From: Alkaliphilus sp. B6464 | GTDB lineage: Bacteria > Bacillota > Clostridia > Peptostreptococcales > Natronincolaceae | Length of the DNA stretch: 64,000 nucleotides | Assembly (NCBI RefSeq): GCF_018141165.1 | Contig: NZ_CP058557.1 | Coordinates: 2,232,001-2,296,000 of the forward strand | Reading direction: 5' to 3' | Shown: piece after piece, positions 1 through 8,740 of the stretch | How the letters are laid out: every line of letters begins with the position of its first letter | Numbering within the stretch: the stretch's first letter is position 1 | Program-made: the position numbers and the translations under genes | Notes under the pieces: model-generated | Database searches by the model: none | What the model was told of the DNA's origin: nothing | Seen by the model: the letters and a program-made list of their open reading frames with translations, nothing else

Positions 1-1952
1 TACTGAAATCGGACAACGATCTGAGGGCAATGCAAGATCGCTTTTATGAAAAATCCAAGAATAATGAAAACTTTAAATTTCACTCATTAGTCGAAAAGGC
101 AATGTCAATTCCAACGATTATGACTGCGATTCATAATCTTAAAGCTAACAAAGGAAGTAAAACAGCAGGAATTGATAAATATACTATCAGAAAATATCTT
201 GAACAGGATTATGATAAAACAATATCGGAAGTACAACAAGCTTTCATGAACTACAAGGCACAAAGTGTAAGGCGAGTATGGATTCCAAAGGTAGGCAAAG
301 ATGAATTCAGACCGTTAGGAATTCCAACTATCATAGACCGAATTGTTCAAGAATGTATACGAATAGTGATAGAGCCAATATGTGAGGGAAGGTTTTTCGA
401 ACATAGTTATGGATTCAGACCTATGAGAAATACGCACCACGCATTGGAAAGACTAACAAGTCTGGTGCATAAAACAGGATACCATTGGATTGTCGAAGGG
501 GATATATCAAAGTTCTTCGATAAGGTAAATCATCAAATTTTAATTAGAGAACTATACAACATGGGAATCGCTGATAAGAGACTATTGATGATAATTAAAC
601 AAATGCTTAAAGCAGGAATAATGAATGAAACAATGGTTAGTGAACTTGGCACACCACAAGGTGGGATATTATCTCCCCTACTAGCAAATGTTTACTTAAA
701 TAAATTTGATAGATTCATTGATAATAGCTGGAAAAAGTTCAAAACTAGACATCAGTATTGTTCAGACGGAAGTAAATTACGTCAGCTAAGAGATACTTGC
801 AAACTAAAACCTGCATTTTTGGTGAGGTATGCCGATGACTGGTGTTTAATAACTGACAGTTATGAAAATGCAGTTAAGTGGAAATTTGCTATCGAAAAGT
901 GGCTAAGAAAGCACCTTAAATTAGAGCTGTCTAAGGACAAAACTCTCATAACAAATGTTAGGAAAAAGAAAATATCATTTCTTGGATTTACATTCAAAGT
1001 TAAAAAGAGCGGAAATGCACGAAAGGGATTTGTAACTCATACTGAACCCGATAGGGTAAGAATTCAACTCAAGAGAAAAGAATTAATGAAAAAGGCAAAA
1101 GAGTTACGAAGTAGTAGAGATATAAACGACCTATTGAATAATATCAACATATACAACAGTACAATACGTGGAATAATCAACTACTACGCACCTGCCACAC
1201 ACGTATTCGTGGAGCTTAGAAAATTAACCTTTAACCTACATTATGCTTCATACAAATCGCTAAAGAGATTCGGAGGTAAATGGATTAGAGCTAGTGAAGT
1301 GTCTAACTTAAAATCGATACACGAAAATTATGATACAAAAATCCCTGCTGTTCGATATAAAGACAAATGGGTAGGGGTAACATCAACGAATTTTAGTAAA
1401 TGGATTAAAACTAAATTGAAAAATCAAATTGAAACCCCCTATAGTCTTGAAGGTAGAAATCTTCATCACAAAATAACAGGGAAAAAGCCCCTTAAAACAA
1501 GGGCTGACGAATTACTTTCACTAACATTATCCGATTTAATAGCAAAAGGTTTAACAGGAATAAAGTATAACTTTGAGTATCACCTAAATAGACCCTATGT
1601 ATTTAATGTAGACAAAGGTAAGTGTAGAATATGTAGAAATGACCTACACAAAGATAATGTACACATACATCATGTTAGACCGTACTTGCTACTTGACGAA
1701 ATTAACAAAGTCAAAAATTTAGCTACAGTATGTGTATCTTGTCACAAGATGATTCACAATAACAATGACTATTCAGGAGTCATTAATACAAAACAACTCA
1801 GAAAGCTTAACGAATATAGGGAAAAATTAATTATATTACAAATAAATGATTAGATGGAACGCCGTATACGGTGATAAATCGTACGTACGGTGTGGAACGG
1901 GGGAAAAGGGAGTCTGACTGTTTATACAAATAAAAGATTACCCTTACCTATC
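1..1952 (+). mobile_element. Group II intron, 5' end outside the window
   Basis: This is a group II intron seen from its maturase gene to its 3' end. Downstream of the maturase stop, 1857-1897 folds as a domain V hairpin (GCCGTATACGG paired with a GTACGGTG arm). A domain VI-like hairpin follows (AAGGGAGTC with TTACCCTT, about 1914-1945). The 3' boundary near 1952 is inferred from the end of domain VI and from where similarity to the other intergenic spacers resumes. The 5' half (domains I-III) lies left of the window. The intron sits inside an intergenic spacer of the gene array. Confidence 0.8.
30..1853 (+). CDS. ltrA: Group II intron reverse transcriptase/maturase with HNH domain
   Basis: This multifunctional intron protein helps splicing and carries out target-primed reverse transcription during retrohoming. 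The 607-aa product has the RT palm with the Y-A-D-D catalytic motif at about residue 267, and typical RT blocks (RPLGIPTIIDR, YGFRPMRNTHHAL, GTPQGGILSPLLAN). A maturase/X region follows at about 370-460. The C-terminus is an HNH endonuclease: C-x2-C near 532, an H-I-H-H core near 547, then C-V-S-C-H. It looks intact and full length for an En-containing maturase. The start at 30 is the first in-frame ATG; upstream sequence is too short to test alternatives. The intact HNH separates it from class C introns such as the one at 55.2 kb. Confidence 0.93.
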   Translation: MQDRFYEKSKNNENFKFHSLVEKAMSIPTIMTAIHNLKANKGSKTAGIDKYTIRKYLEQDYDKTISEVQQAFMNYKAQSVRRVWIPKVGKDEFRPLGIPTIIDRIVQECIRIVIEPICEGRFFEHSYGFRPMRNTHHALERLTSLVHKTGYHWIVEGDISKFFDKVNHQILIRELYNMGIADKRLLMIIKQMLKAGIMNETMVSELGTPQGGILSPLLANVYLNKFDRFIDNSWKKFKTRHQYCSDGSKLRQLRDTCKLKPAFLVRYADDWCLITDSYENAVKWKFAIEKWLRKHLKLELSKDKTLITNVRKKKISFLGFTFKVKKSGNARKGFVTHTEPDRVRIQLKRKELMKKAKELRSSRDINDLLNNINIYNSTIRGIINYYAPATHVFVELRKLTFNLHYASYKSLKRFGGKWIRASEVSNLKSIHENYDTKIPAVRYKDKWVGVTSTNFSKWIKTKLKNQIETPYSLEGRNLHHKITGKKPLKTRADELLSLTLSDLIAKGLTGIKYNFEYHLNRPYVFNVDKGKCRICRNDLHKDNVHIHHVRPYLLLDEINKVKNLATVCVSCHKMIHNNNDYSGVINTKQLRKLNEYREKLIILQIND

Positions 1953-1954
1953 GT

Positions 1955-2100
1955 TATCGTAACTATTAAGATTAAAAATACGAGTAATGTTCTTTGAAAA
2001 CTGAATAATACGGTATTGAAAAATTAAAAACTTACTATAATAATATAGAAAATATGGTATAGTTTACTTATTAAATCAGTCAGATTTGTAGAAAAGGGTG
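1955..2100 (+). repeat. Intergenic spacer copy 0 (3' part, after the intron)
   Basis: This is the right part of the composite spacer of the array. It holds the CGTAA...AAGATTAAAAAT segment, then the boxA-like block TGTTCTTTGAAAACTGAA (starting at 1988), then AAATATGGTATAGT with the -10 hexamer at 2058-2063, then a CAGTCAGAT tail. The left part of this spacer must lie upstream of the intron. It serves as leader and promoter for the GNAT gene at 2138. Confidence 0.75.
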
Positions 2101-2137
2101 CACTAAAGTTATTTAGGTTGTTAAGGAGGATATAACG

Positions 2138-2620
2138 TTGGAAAATCTATTATTGAAAACACGTACAGTTGAACATGTAAAAATCTTTTGGGAAAAGTCC
2201 CAGGATAAAGAGTTAGAGAGGTTATTTCCATTTAATAGAGTTGCATTAGGGGATGCAATTAAATTATATGAGGAATCATTAAAACCTGGAGCAAGGAGCT
2301 TCGGTAAGATTATAGATATAGACGGTAGATATATAGGAGATGTTTGGTGCTATGGGATAGATGAAGCTAATGAAAAGCAGGCATTCGTAAGTATAGTCAT
2401 ATTTGATAAAAAATACTGGGGTAAGGAAATTGGCAAGCATGCGTTAGCACAATTCTGCCATCTTGTATTTGAAAAATATGCTATCAGTAAGTTATGTGCT
2501 TTTACTTATAAATCTAATAAAAAATCCATAGGTATGCTCGAAAGTGTAGGGTTTAAGAAGATTGAGGACTTCGAAGAAGATGGTGTGATTTCTTGTTATT
2601 ATGAATTATTAAGGCTGTGA
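2138..2620 (+). CDS. GNAT family N-acetyltransferase (RimJ/RimL type)
   Basis: This is a predicted acetyl-CoA-dependent N-acetyltransferase of 160 aa; the substrate cannot be read from sequence. The fold is recognisable from the acetyl-CoA region YWGKEIGKHALAQFCHLVFE (about residues 91-110) and the late motif SNKKSIGMLESVGFKKIED (about 128-146), which is typical of RimJ/RimL relatives. The TTG start is chosen because AAGGAGGA (2123-2130) lies 7 nt upstream. It is a single-gene unit: spacer copy 0 precedes it and another spacer begins about 40 nt after its stop. Confidence 0.85.
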   Translation: MENLLLKTRTVEHVKIFWEKSQDKELERLFPFNRVALGDAIKLYEESLKPGARSFGKIIDIDGRYIGDVWCYGIDEANEKQAFVSIVIFDKKYWGKEIGKHALAQFCHLVFEKYAISKLCAFTYKSNKKSIGMLESVGFKKIEDFEEDGVISCYYELLRL

Positions 2621-2659
2621 GAAAATCTATAAATAAAATGGAAAGTCTGCTGATTATTA

Positions 2660-2785
2660 AGAATATAACTTCGTAATTTTTATATTAAACGTCATGATCA
2701 CAAAACTAAATATTCAAACAAGATACCGTATTATTTAGAAATGGATTTTACGGTATTTTTTATGTCGCATTACAAAAATATACGA
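2660..2785 (+). repeat. Spacer copy 1, left half
   Basis: The tail motif (TTATATTAAACGTCATGATC) is followed by the terminator-like hairpin at 2723-2755, with arms TACCGTA and TACGGTA and a T-run. The left arm of the outer palindrome (TTATGTCGCATTAC) comes next. The spacer then stops abruptly where the 175-codon reading frame begins. The missing right half reappears at 3318. Confidence 0.7.
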
Positions 2786-2798
2786 AGAAGTGAAAAGA

Positions 2799-3317
2799 AT
2801 GGATGATAAAGAAGTTAAAAAGTTAATTGCTGAAGCACCAGATGAACGTCCTATTAATGGATTACGAAAATGTACAAGTTATTTAATTGATGGCAATGTA
2901 GCTTACCTAACCAATCCTGCTTATGATGCATATACACTACCCGAATATGATGCTAAAACAGGTGAATTTTATAGGATTAAATATGATATGGATGATGACT
3001 TTAGAATGGATGATGAATGCTTGTGCAATATAGATGATTTAATATACAGAGAAGATTTTGAAGAAATTAAAAGATTTTATAATATACAGGATAAATTAGT
3101 AATCAAGCTAGAGGATGAACTTGGTATACATAGTTTATTAGTGAATAGAGATTGTGTTTGGAAATGTGAATCATGCGGTGAAGAAGTTAATGTTGGGGAG
3201 AAACATCTTAATGAGAATAGGAATGTAATTTCTCCAAATTGTCCTATGTGCAAGGAAAAAATGAGATTTAGATATTGGGTAGATAATCAAGAGCAGTTAC
3301 ACATCACAAGATCATAG
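2799..3317 (+). CDS. Unrecognised protein with C-terminal zinc ribbon
   Basis: I do not recognise this protein (about 172 aa). It is acidic and probably cytoplasmic. Two C-x2-C pairs (CESC and CPMC, about residues 125-160) near the C-terminus form a likely zinc ribbon. An ATG at 2799 or a GTG at 2790 could start it, and neither has a strong ribosome-binding site. The gene lies between the two halves of one intergenic spacer: TTATGTCGCATTAC is upstream and the GTAACTAATGAA part of the same spacer follows its stop. It therefore seems to have been inserted into the spacer, or to be carried within it. It has no boxA or -10 block directly upstream. Confidence 0.6.
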   Translation: MDDKEVKKLIAEAPDERPINGLRKCTSYLIDGNVAYLTNPAYDAYTLPEYDAKTGEFYRIKYDMDDDFRMDDECLCNIDDLIYREDFEEIKRFYNIQDKLVIKLEDELGIHSLLVNRDCVWKCESCGEEVNVGEKHLNENRNVISPNCPMCKEKMRFRYWVDNQEQLHITRS

Positions 3318-3420
3318 TTGTAACTAATGAAAAAAGTAAGCTTTAGATATTAAATTTTAAAGCAAAAAGATGTTCTTTGAAAACTGAATAATACGAATTA
3401 CTGATACTACCAAATAAATC
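3318..3420 (+). repeat. Spacer copy 1, right half
   Basis: The spacer resumes at GTAACTAATGAA and continues to the boxA-like block TGTTCTTTGAAAACTGAA, which starts at 3371. It then diverges: the AAATATGGTATAAT promoter segment found in other copies is absent, and only an AAATAAATCTATC tail is left before the lipoprotein ribosome-binding site at 3426. Confidence 0.65.
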
Positions 3421-3441
3421 TATCTAAAGGAGTGATATGTT

Positions 3442-3862
3442 GTGAGAAGTAATTACATTATCTTGGGTATTATCTTAATTATTTGCACTAGTTTCTTTTT
3501 TGTAGGGTGTAGTAATGAAGAAAATAAGGAATTAAGTTATGAAATAATTTCCTTTGAAAATGCCCCAAAAGAAGTTCAAGATAGGATGATGCTATCAGAG
3601 AATCATAATAAACATCTTAATGAAGACTATGATTCAGGTGGGGGGTGATTTAGGTAAGGAAAGATATGTATTTTTTATAACAAATGAAGGTAGTACACCT
3701 AAAATTCTAGGAATTGCCCCAGATAAAACTTATGGCAGAGGAATAATGATTAAATATACTATTGAAAACAAAGAAAATGCAAAATTCCCTGATACTTCAG
3801 CTATAATAAGGCTAAATAAATATTATGGCGAAATTACAAAAACCTATATAAGTCATCCATAA
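3442..3862 (+). pseudogene. Small lipoprotein gene split by a frameshift at a G6 run
   Basis: The first frame (3442-3648, GTG start, AAAGGAGTG at 3426-3433) encodes a signal peptide with a lipobox ending in FFVGC, then a short extracellular stretch reaching DYDSGGG and a stop. The second frame continues to 3862 with GDLGKERYVFFITNEGS and a further 70 residues. The two join exactly if the run of six G (about 3639-3645) loses one G, giving a lipoprotein of about 139 aa. It is therefore one gene that is frameshifted or phase-variable, or a sequencing error in a homopolymer. Downstream is a short tail-type spacer. I do not recognise the protein family. Confidence 0.65.
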
Positions 3863-3889
3863 ATTAACTCCTTCAAAATATTTAGACAT

Positions 3890-3955
3890 TATTTATATCG
3901 CATTATCTTTTTTAGACGTAACAGTAAGACAATACAACATATGAGCAATGTAAAT
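3890..3955 (+). repeat. Short tail-type spacer
   Basis: This short spacer contains TCGCATTATCTTTTTTAGACG followed by TAACAGTAAGAC and ending near GAGCAATG. The TTTTTTAGACG(T/C)AACAG core recurs at 8927, 11900 and 13640. It lacks the terminator hairpin, boxA and -10 of the full spacers. Confidence 0.6.
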
Positions 3956-4072
3956 AACTCAATAAATTGAAATTTAAGAATTTTAAAAAATATATTGTTT
4001 TCTATTTTAAAGCGTAGTAATCTTGTAATGAAGAAATTATTTATTCTTTAAAGGAGGCAAAGAAAACAGATT

Positions 4073-4528
4073 ATGAATATTATGATTGAGAAGATGCCAA
4101 CATATCGAATTGCTTACATAAGGAAGAGTGGCCCTTATGGAACTAACAATGTACAAACAATGGAAGAATTAAAAGAATGGGCAAAATTTAACCATTTATT
4201 TAACGATGAATCCATAATTCTTGGAATTGCTCAGGATAATCCTGAAACTACTAAACCTGAAAACTGTCGTTATGATACTTGTATTGTTGTTTCAAACGAC
4301 TATTCAGTAACTGACGGCTATGTAAGAGAAGGTAATATTGTTGGAGGAAAATATGCTATTTTTAAAATTAATCATACAGCAGAAGCAGTTCAGAAAGCAT
4401 GGATTGATATTTTTCCAGAATTATCAAGGCAAGGATATCAATTTGATGAAACAAGACCAATCATCGAAAGGTATATAGTCCAAATGGTTAATAATCATCA
4501 TTGCGAAATTTGTGTACCCATATATTAA
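4073..4528 (+). CDS. GyrI-like small-molecule-binding domain protein
   Basis: This 151-aa stand-alone effector-binding domain belongs to the GyrI/SbmC (AraC-type ligand-binding) family. Members bind hydrophobic or cationic small molecules, and some protect gyrase. The N-terminal strand (IEKMPTYRIAYIRKSGPYG) and the GGKYAIFKINHTAEAVQKAW segment are typical. There is no DNA-binding helix-turn-helix domain, so it is the single-domain form. The start is ATG 4073; ATG 4082 is also possible. AAGGAGG (4051-4057) is 15 nt upstream of 4073, which is long. It is a single-gene unit between a short and a full spacer. Confidence 0.8.
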   Translation: MNIMIEKMPTYRIAYIRKSGPYGTNNVQTMEELKEWAKFNHLFNDESIILGIAQDNPETTKPENCRYDTCIVVSNDYSVTDGYVREGNIVGGKYAIFKINHTAEAVQKAWIDIFPELSRQGYQFDETRPIIERYIVQMVNNHHCEICVPIY

Positions 4529-4574
4529 AGTAGTAATTGGATAATTCAAATTTGTAAAGTTGAATTAACATAAT

Positions 4575-4860
4575 TTTAAGTTCAGTTATGTCGTATCTTT
4601 CTTATTAGACGTAATAACTACAAAATCAAATAATTATTTAAGATATCGCATTATTCAGAAATGAATTTTACGGTATTTTTTATGTCGTAATACAAGAATT
4701 AGCTACAACTAATGAAGATTATGTAACGTAAGTATTGAAATTTAACGTAATAACTTAATGCTCTTTGAAAATTGAATAATATGGTATTATAAAATAGAAA
4801 TTTAATATAACAATATAGAAAATATGGTATAATTTTCTTATTAGATAGACCAGATTAGAA
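4575..4860 (+). repeat. Spacer copy 2 (full)
   Basis: The order of elements is: tail motif (TTATTAGACGTAATAACTAC), hairpin 4643-4680 ending CGGTATTTTTTATG, palindrome region (TTATGTCGTAATAC with GATTATGTAACGTAA), boxA-like TGCTCTTTGAAAATTGAA from 4759, and -10 TATAAT at 4828-4833 within ATGGTATAAT, ending AGATAGACCAGATTAG. Together with short flanks it fills the 420-bp gap between genes. Confidence 0.8.
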
Positions 4861-4948
4861 GTGATAAACGACAGTAAAATTAGACATTATTATCGACTAT
4901 GGTTAGATCTTAGTATTAATATTAGATTCTTGATATGGAGGGCTAATT

Positions 4949-5782
4949 ATGAAGAATACCCAAGAAATAAATTTAAAAGCTTTAAATCGTGATCTAATAT
5001 TTATTATATTTGGATATGTTTGTTTATATTTTTATAAGATGCATGAGCCAAGTTATAGTAGCCCTATGTTGATGTCAGGTGCTGTAGCTATTTTACTTAT
5101 TATAATTCATATATTTTCTACAAGTGAGAAAGAAAATAAAAATATATATGAAAATAGAAAAGCAATTATTCCGTTTATTGCCATATATGTACTTTTGCTT
5201 ACTGTAATTTTTACCTTTAATACTTTATTAAAATTAAACAATTTAACTGTACATAATTTTGATAGGAGCTATATTATACTCTTGGAAGTATGTATTTCAT
5301 TAGCAATATTTATTTGTCATATTTTTAAGATAGGTCTTAAAAACTTTAATTGGAACATGTCAATTAAATTCTTTACTTTAGTAATTATATTATGCATAGT
5401 TTATGGTCTTATCTTGAATTATAATAGAATTTTTGATTACACAAGTTATACTAGAAATATCTTTAATATTGCTTTTATATTGGACTTTATCATTAAAACA
5501 ATCAGAATGTCACTATATCCTGGTTTTTTTGAAGAAGTTTTATTTAGAGGTTTTTTAATTTCAGGACTAAAAGGATTTGGATTAAGTGATGATCGCTGTA
5601 ATGTTTTTCAAGCTATAATTTTTGGGGTTGGCCATGTAATGAGTTGGGGAATGCCATCTTGGATATTTTTATTAGCCATGACTTGGCAATCAATGTTAGG
5701 TTACGTATTAGGAAAGCTATATTTTAAGACTAATTCTTTATTACCATGTATTTTATTTCATGGATTTTTAAATGCAATATAA
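4949..5782 (+). CDS. CPBP family intramembrane metalloprotease
   Basis: This 277-aa polytopic membrane protein has about seven hydrophobic segments. It carries the three CPBP (CAAX protease/bacteriocin-processing) signatures: EEVLFRGFL near residue 197 (Glu-Glu and Arg), FGVGHV near 226, and FHGFLNA near the C-terminus. These supply the catalytic Glu and metal-binding His residues. Such enzymes in Firmicutes often act in bacteriocin self-immunity or peptide maturation, but no peptide gene is adjacent here. ATG 4949 follows GGAGGG. It ends soon after the last motif, slightly short for the family. Spacer copy 2 provides its leader. Confidence 0.88.
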   Translation: MKNTQEINLKALNRDLIFIIFGYVCLYFYKMHEPSYSSPMLMSGAVAILLIIIHIFSTSEKENKNIYENRKAIIPFIAIYVLLLTVIFTFNTLLKLNNLTVHNFDRSYIILLEVCISLAIFICHIFKIGLKNFNWNMSIKFFTLVIILCIVYGLILNYNRIFDYTSYTRNIFNIAFILDFIIKTIRMSLYPGFFEEVLFRGFLISGLKGFGLSDDRCNVFQAIIFGVGHVMSWGMPSWIFLLAMTWQSMLGYVLGKLYFKTNSLLPCILFHGFLNAI

Positions 5783-5912
5783 AGTGTATAAATAGCTAGA
5801 AAAAATAAAAAAATTTTATGAAGGGTTTATTTCTATATATAGCAGATAAATTATGTGTAATAAATTTGTATTAAATGCTCAAAGAAAATAATGTATTTTT
5901 AGGAGGGCTACT

Positions 5913-6476
5913 ATGGCAAAAGTATTTTTTGTGCGTCATGCAAAACCAGATTTTTCAATAAAGGATGATTTAATACGTCCACTTACTGAAGAAGGAACAA
6001 ATGATTGTAAAAAGGTAACAGAGTTCTTATTAAATAAAAATATTACTAAGATCTTTTCGAGCCCATACAAAAGAGCTGTTGACACTATAAAAGATTTTGC
6101 AGAAACATTAGATTTGAAGATTAATATTATTGATGATTTTAGAGAAAGAAAAGTAGATAGTGCATGGATAGAAGACTTTGATAAATTTGCAAAAGAACAA
6201 TGGGATAATTCTGATTATAAATTATCTGACGGAGAAAGTTTAAATGAGGTCCAAAAGAGGAATATAGCAGCCCTACGGTATGTATTAAAAGAACATAAAA
6301 ATGAAAACATCGTCATAGGTACTCATGGTACAGCATTAAGTACAATTATAAATTATTACGATAAAAATTTTAATTACAATGAATTTGAGAGAATCAAGAA
6401 CTTTATGCCTTTTATTGTGTGTATTAATTTTGATGGAGAAAATGCAATAAAAATAGAAGAATTTAGGATGAAATAA
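5913..6476 (+). CDS. Histidine phosphatase (phosphoglycerate mutase-like) family protein
   Basis: This is a 187-aa cytoplasmic phosphatase of the RHG family. The catalytic motif is FVRHAKP (His at about residue 9, phospho-accepting), followed by SSPYKRAVDT with a second conserved Arg and the late GTHGTALS carrying the second His. The physiological substrate is unknown. ATG 5913 has AGGAGG 7 nt upstream. No spacer separates it from the CPBP gene, so these two genes with the sigma pair may form an older block within the array. Confidence 0.9.
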   Translation: MAKVFFVRHAKPDFSIKDDLIRPLTEEGTNDCKKVTEFLLNKNITKIFSSPYKRAVDTIKDFAETLDLKINIIDDFRERKVDSAWIEDFDKFAKEQWDNSDYKLSDGESLNEVQKRNIAALRYVLKEHKNENIVIGTHGTALSTIINYYDKNFNYNEFERIKNFMPFIVCINFDGENAIKIEEFRMK

Positions 6477-6617
6477 AATTATATAATAAGAATAGATTAT
6501 TATGCATATATAGGTGTCCAAAGGTCACCTGCGATGCGATACATTGTCTTTTTTATGCAGAACAAATATATACACTGTTTTAGTAGTTAAAGCTAATGAA
6601 AAATAAAGTAAAAAATG

Positions 6618-6652
6618 TACTGTTATTAGAATTATAACAGTATATTTTTTAT
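6618..6652 (+). terminator. Rho-independent terminator
   Basis: Nine-bp arms TACTGTTAT (6618-6626) and ATAACAGTA (6634-6642) are followed by TATTTTTTATT. The hairpin lies in the 308-bp gap between the phosphatase and sigma factor genes; nothing else was recognised there. Confidence 0.7.
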
Positions 6653-6784
6653 TGCAGTTATTAATGCATTTTATCTTTTTGTATTTCTCAAGTGAGCCCA
6701 TTATAATTGTATGAGAATTTTTTTAGCTTTAAAAGTGTAACCTAAATCCTTATAATTCGTTTATATAGTGAAAGGGGTGTCAAT

Positions 6785-7273
6785 GTGTTATATAACCAGA
6801 TGGAAAAATTATATATTAAATACTATAGAGAACTTTATTTATATGCATTTTCACTGTGTAAGAACCATCATTTAGCACAGGATTTGACTAGTGACACTTT
6901 TTTCAAAGCTTATTTAGCTCTTGATGATGATGTAGAATACTTTAAGTATTGGATTTTTAGAGTTTGTAAAAATTTATATTTTGATTTTATTAGAAAAGAA
7001 AAAAAGTACAGCAGTGAAAATGAATTAGAAAATATTTTGATTAGCGAAGAAAGTTCATTAGATAAGATCATTGAGACAAATGAAAATAGAAGGCTGTACA
7101 ATTTAATTCTAGATCTTCCTGAGTCCTATAGAGAAATTCTAATCCTTTATTATTATTGTGAGTTTTCACTTAAGGAAATAAGTATATCAAAAGATATGAC
7201 AGAGGGAGCTGCAAAAACAATGCTCTTTAGGGCCAGAAGAAAGCTAAAAAATGCATTGGAGGGACAAAAATGA
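6785..7273 (+). CDS. ECF-type RNA polymerase sigma factor
   Basis: This is a 162-aa extracytoplasmic-function sigma factor. Region 2 is recognisable at the N-terminus (AFSLCKNHHLAQDLTSDTFF, about residues 20-39). Region 4 is at 115-160 (LPESYREILILYYYCEFSLK, then a helix-turn-helix ending in RARRKLKNAL). The GTG at 6785 is preferred (GAAAGGGG about 9 nt upstream); an overlapping ATG at 6783 is in another frame. Its stop overlaps the start of the next gene by ATGA, so it is coupled to its probable anti-sigma partner. Confidence 0.92.
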   Translation: MLYNQMEKLYIKYYRELYLYAFSLCKNHHLAQDLTSDTFFKAYLALDDDVEYFKYWIFRVCKNLYFDFIRKEKKYSSENELENILISEESSLDKIIETNENRRLYNLILDLPESYREILILYYYCEFSLKEISISKDMTEGAAKTMLFRARRKLKNALEGQK

Positions 7274-8457
7274 AATATAAAGAATTATTGAATCTGTATA
7301 AAGAAGGTTTAGTTAATGAAGAAGAAAAACATCATATTGAGCAAGAAATAGAAAAGTACGAAGCATTAGAAGAATATTTATCAGGGATTATAGAAGAGGA
7401 GTTTGATGAAGTAGTTAGATTACCTAGAAATGAAAAGTATGCTGAAGAAACTATTAAACTGAAGAAAAGTGTAAATAAAAGGCTGAGAAAAGTAATTTAT
7501 ACATCTGTAGCTGTAGTAATTGCTTTAGTAGTTAGTATATTTCTTATAATTTCACCATTAGTTGATTCTCTATATTATAATCCAAATAAAATTACGGTTA
7601 GCAAAGCAAGAAGTGATATTAATTTTGATGTACATGCTATTTTGGAGTTAAATATGCCTGGTTTAAGTCCGAGTACTGTGTTAGTCGACAAGCAAGGATT
7701 TGGTAAATATAACGTCGAGTATTCATATAGAAACTTGTTTACTGATGAAATTTATGATGTCAGTCATAAAATACAGCGTGGTGAGATAGTATCTAGTTAC
7801 AAAGATCCTATTTTAAGCACAGGTATGTTTATAAACATTAGATATCCATACTCTAATGAGAATTATATTAAGGAGAAAAAACAGAATGTAATAAACCATC
7901 TTAAACAGCTAAATCCAATTTCTTATGTTTCATCGTCAATACTTTTTGAGAAGGATTTGACTATGGAAGAATTATTTAATCTAGAATCGAAGTATCCAAA
8001 CATTGAATTTATCTGGGCTGGTATAAGAACAGCGTCACCAGATGAAGAAGTCCGTTCATTATTAGGGATACAATTAATGAAAAGCAATAGTGTTCTATTA
8101 GCTGATAAACATATAGGAAATAAATACCCTGCATTTTTTATATGGGATTGGCTTGTCAATCCTGTAGGCTTAGAAAATTCTAATTCTCGTATTGAAGCAC
8201 AGGCATATAAACATCATTATATGAGTCTACTTCAATACGTTGTGGATAGAGAAGTTGCAGTAAATGTTCTAGAACATAGGACGGGAAAAGATAAATATTA
8301 TCAGTCAGCCTTAGATTATGCAAAAGAAAATGGAGTAAAAACTTACGGTGTTCTTGTTTTTGCTGAGGCTAAGGATCTGCTCAATATGCTTGATAATGAA
8401 GAAATAAAAGGATTAGAATTCAACCAAGCGTTAGTCTCAAAGAAAAATATTTATTAG
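7270..8457 (+). CDS. Membrane-anchored anti-sigma factor
   Basis: This 395-aa protein has a cytoplasmic N-terminal domain of about 75 residues. One transmembrane helix (VIYTSVAVVIALVVSIFLII, about 76-96) is followed by an extracellular domain like the sigma-factor-regulator C-terminal domain of Firmicutes. The architecture and the four-base ATGA overlap with the ECF gene make it the cognate anti-sigma factor. It would hold the sigma factor at the membrane until an envelope signal arrives. The signal is unknown. A hairpin follows at 8511. Confidence 0.85.
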   Translation: MKYKELLNLYKEGLVNEEEKHHIEQEIEKYEALEEYLSGIIEEEFDEVVRLPRNEKYAEETIKLKKSVNKRLRKVIYTSVAVVIALVVSIFLIISPLVDSLYYNPNKITVSKARSDINFDVHAILELNMPGLSPSTVLVDKQGFGKYNVEYSYRNLFTDEIYDVSHKIQRGEIVSSYKDPILSTGMFINIRYPYSNENYIKEKKQNVINHLKQLNPISYVSSSILFEKDLTMEELFNLESKYPNIEFIWAGIRTASPDEEVRSLLGIQLMKSNSVLLADKHIGNKYPAFFIWDWLVNPVGLENSNSRIEAQAYKHHYMSLLQYVVDREVAVNVLEHRTGKDKYYQSALDYAKENGVKTYGVLVFAEAKDLLNMLDNEEIKGLEFNQALVSKKNIY

Positions 8458-8510
8458 GTTTTATTATAAAAAAGCATGTTTTTATCCTATGCGGATAAGT
8501 TTTGTTATAG

Positions 8511-8556
8511 GGATGAAGGGCCAGGTACCTTATCCCTTTTAAATTTAGTTTTTTAA
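8511..8556 (+). terminator. Terminator after the sigma/anti-sigma operon
   Basis: Arms AGGGATGAAGG (8511-8521) and CCTTATCCCT (8530-8539), with one bulged base, are followed by TTTTAAATTTAGTTTTTT. The rest of 8458-8740 shows nothing recognisable. Confidence 0.6.
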
Positions 8557-8740
8557 TTAATAGAGATATTGAAGGTATTTTGTGTGATACAAAGAATTAT
8601 TTATAATAGTAGTTAATAGGATTTTGAGGTGAGAAGGGTTAGATATAGGAACGTTATTAAATAAACATATTATGAATTGATTAAAGCGTCTATGTTGACG
8701 TATTTCAAAACAAAATTATTTAGTGTAGGGTGGTGAAATT

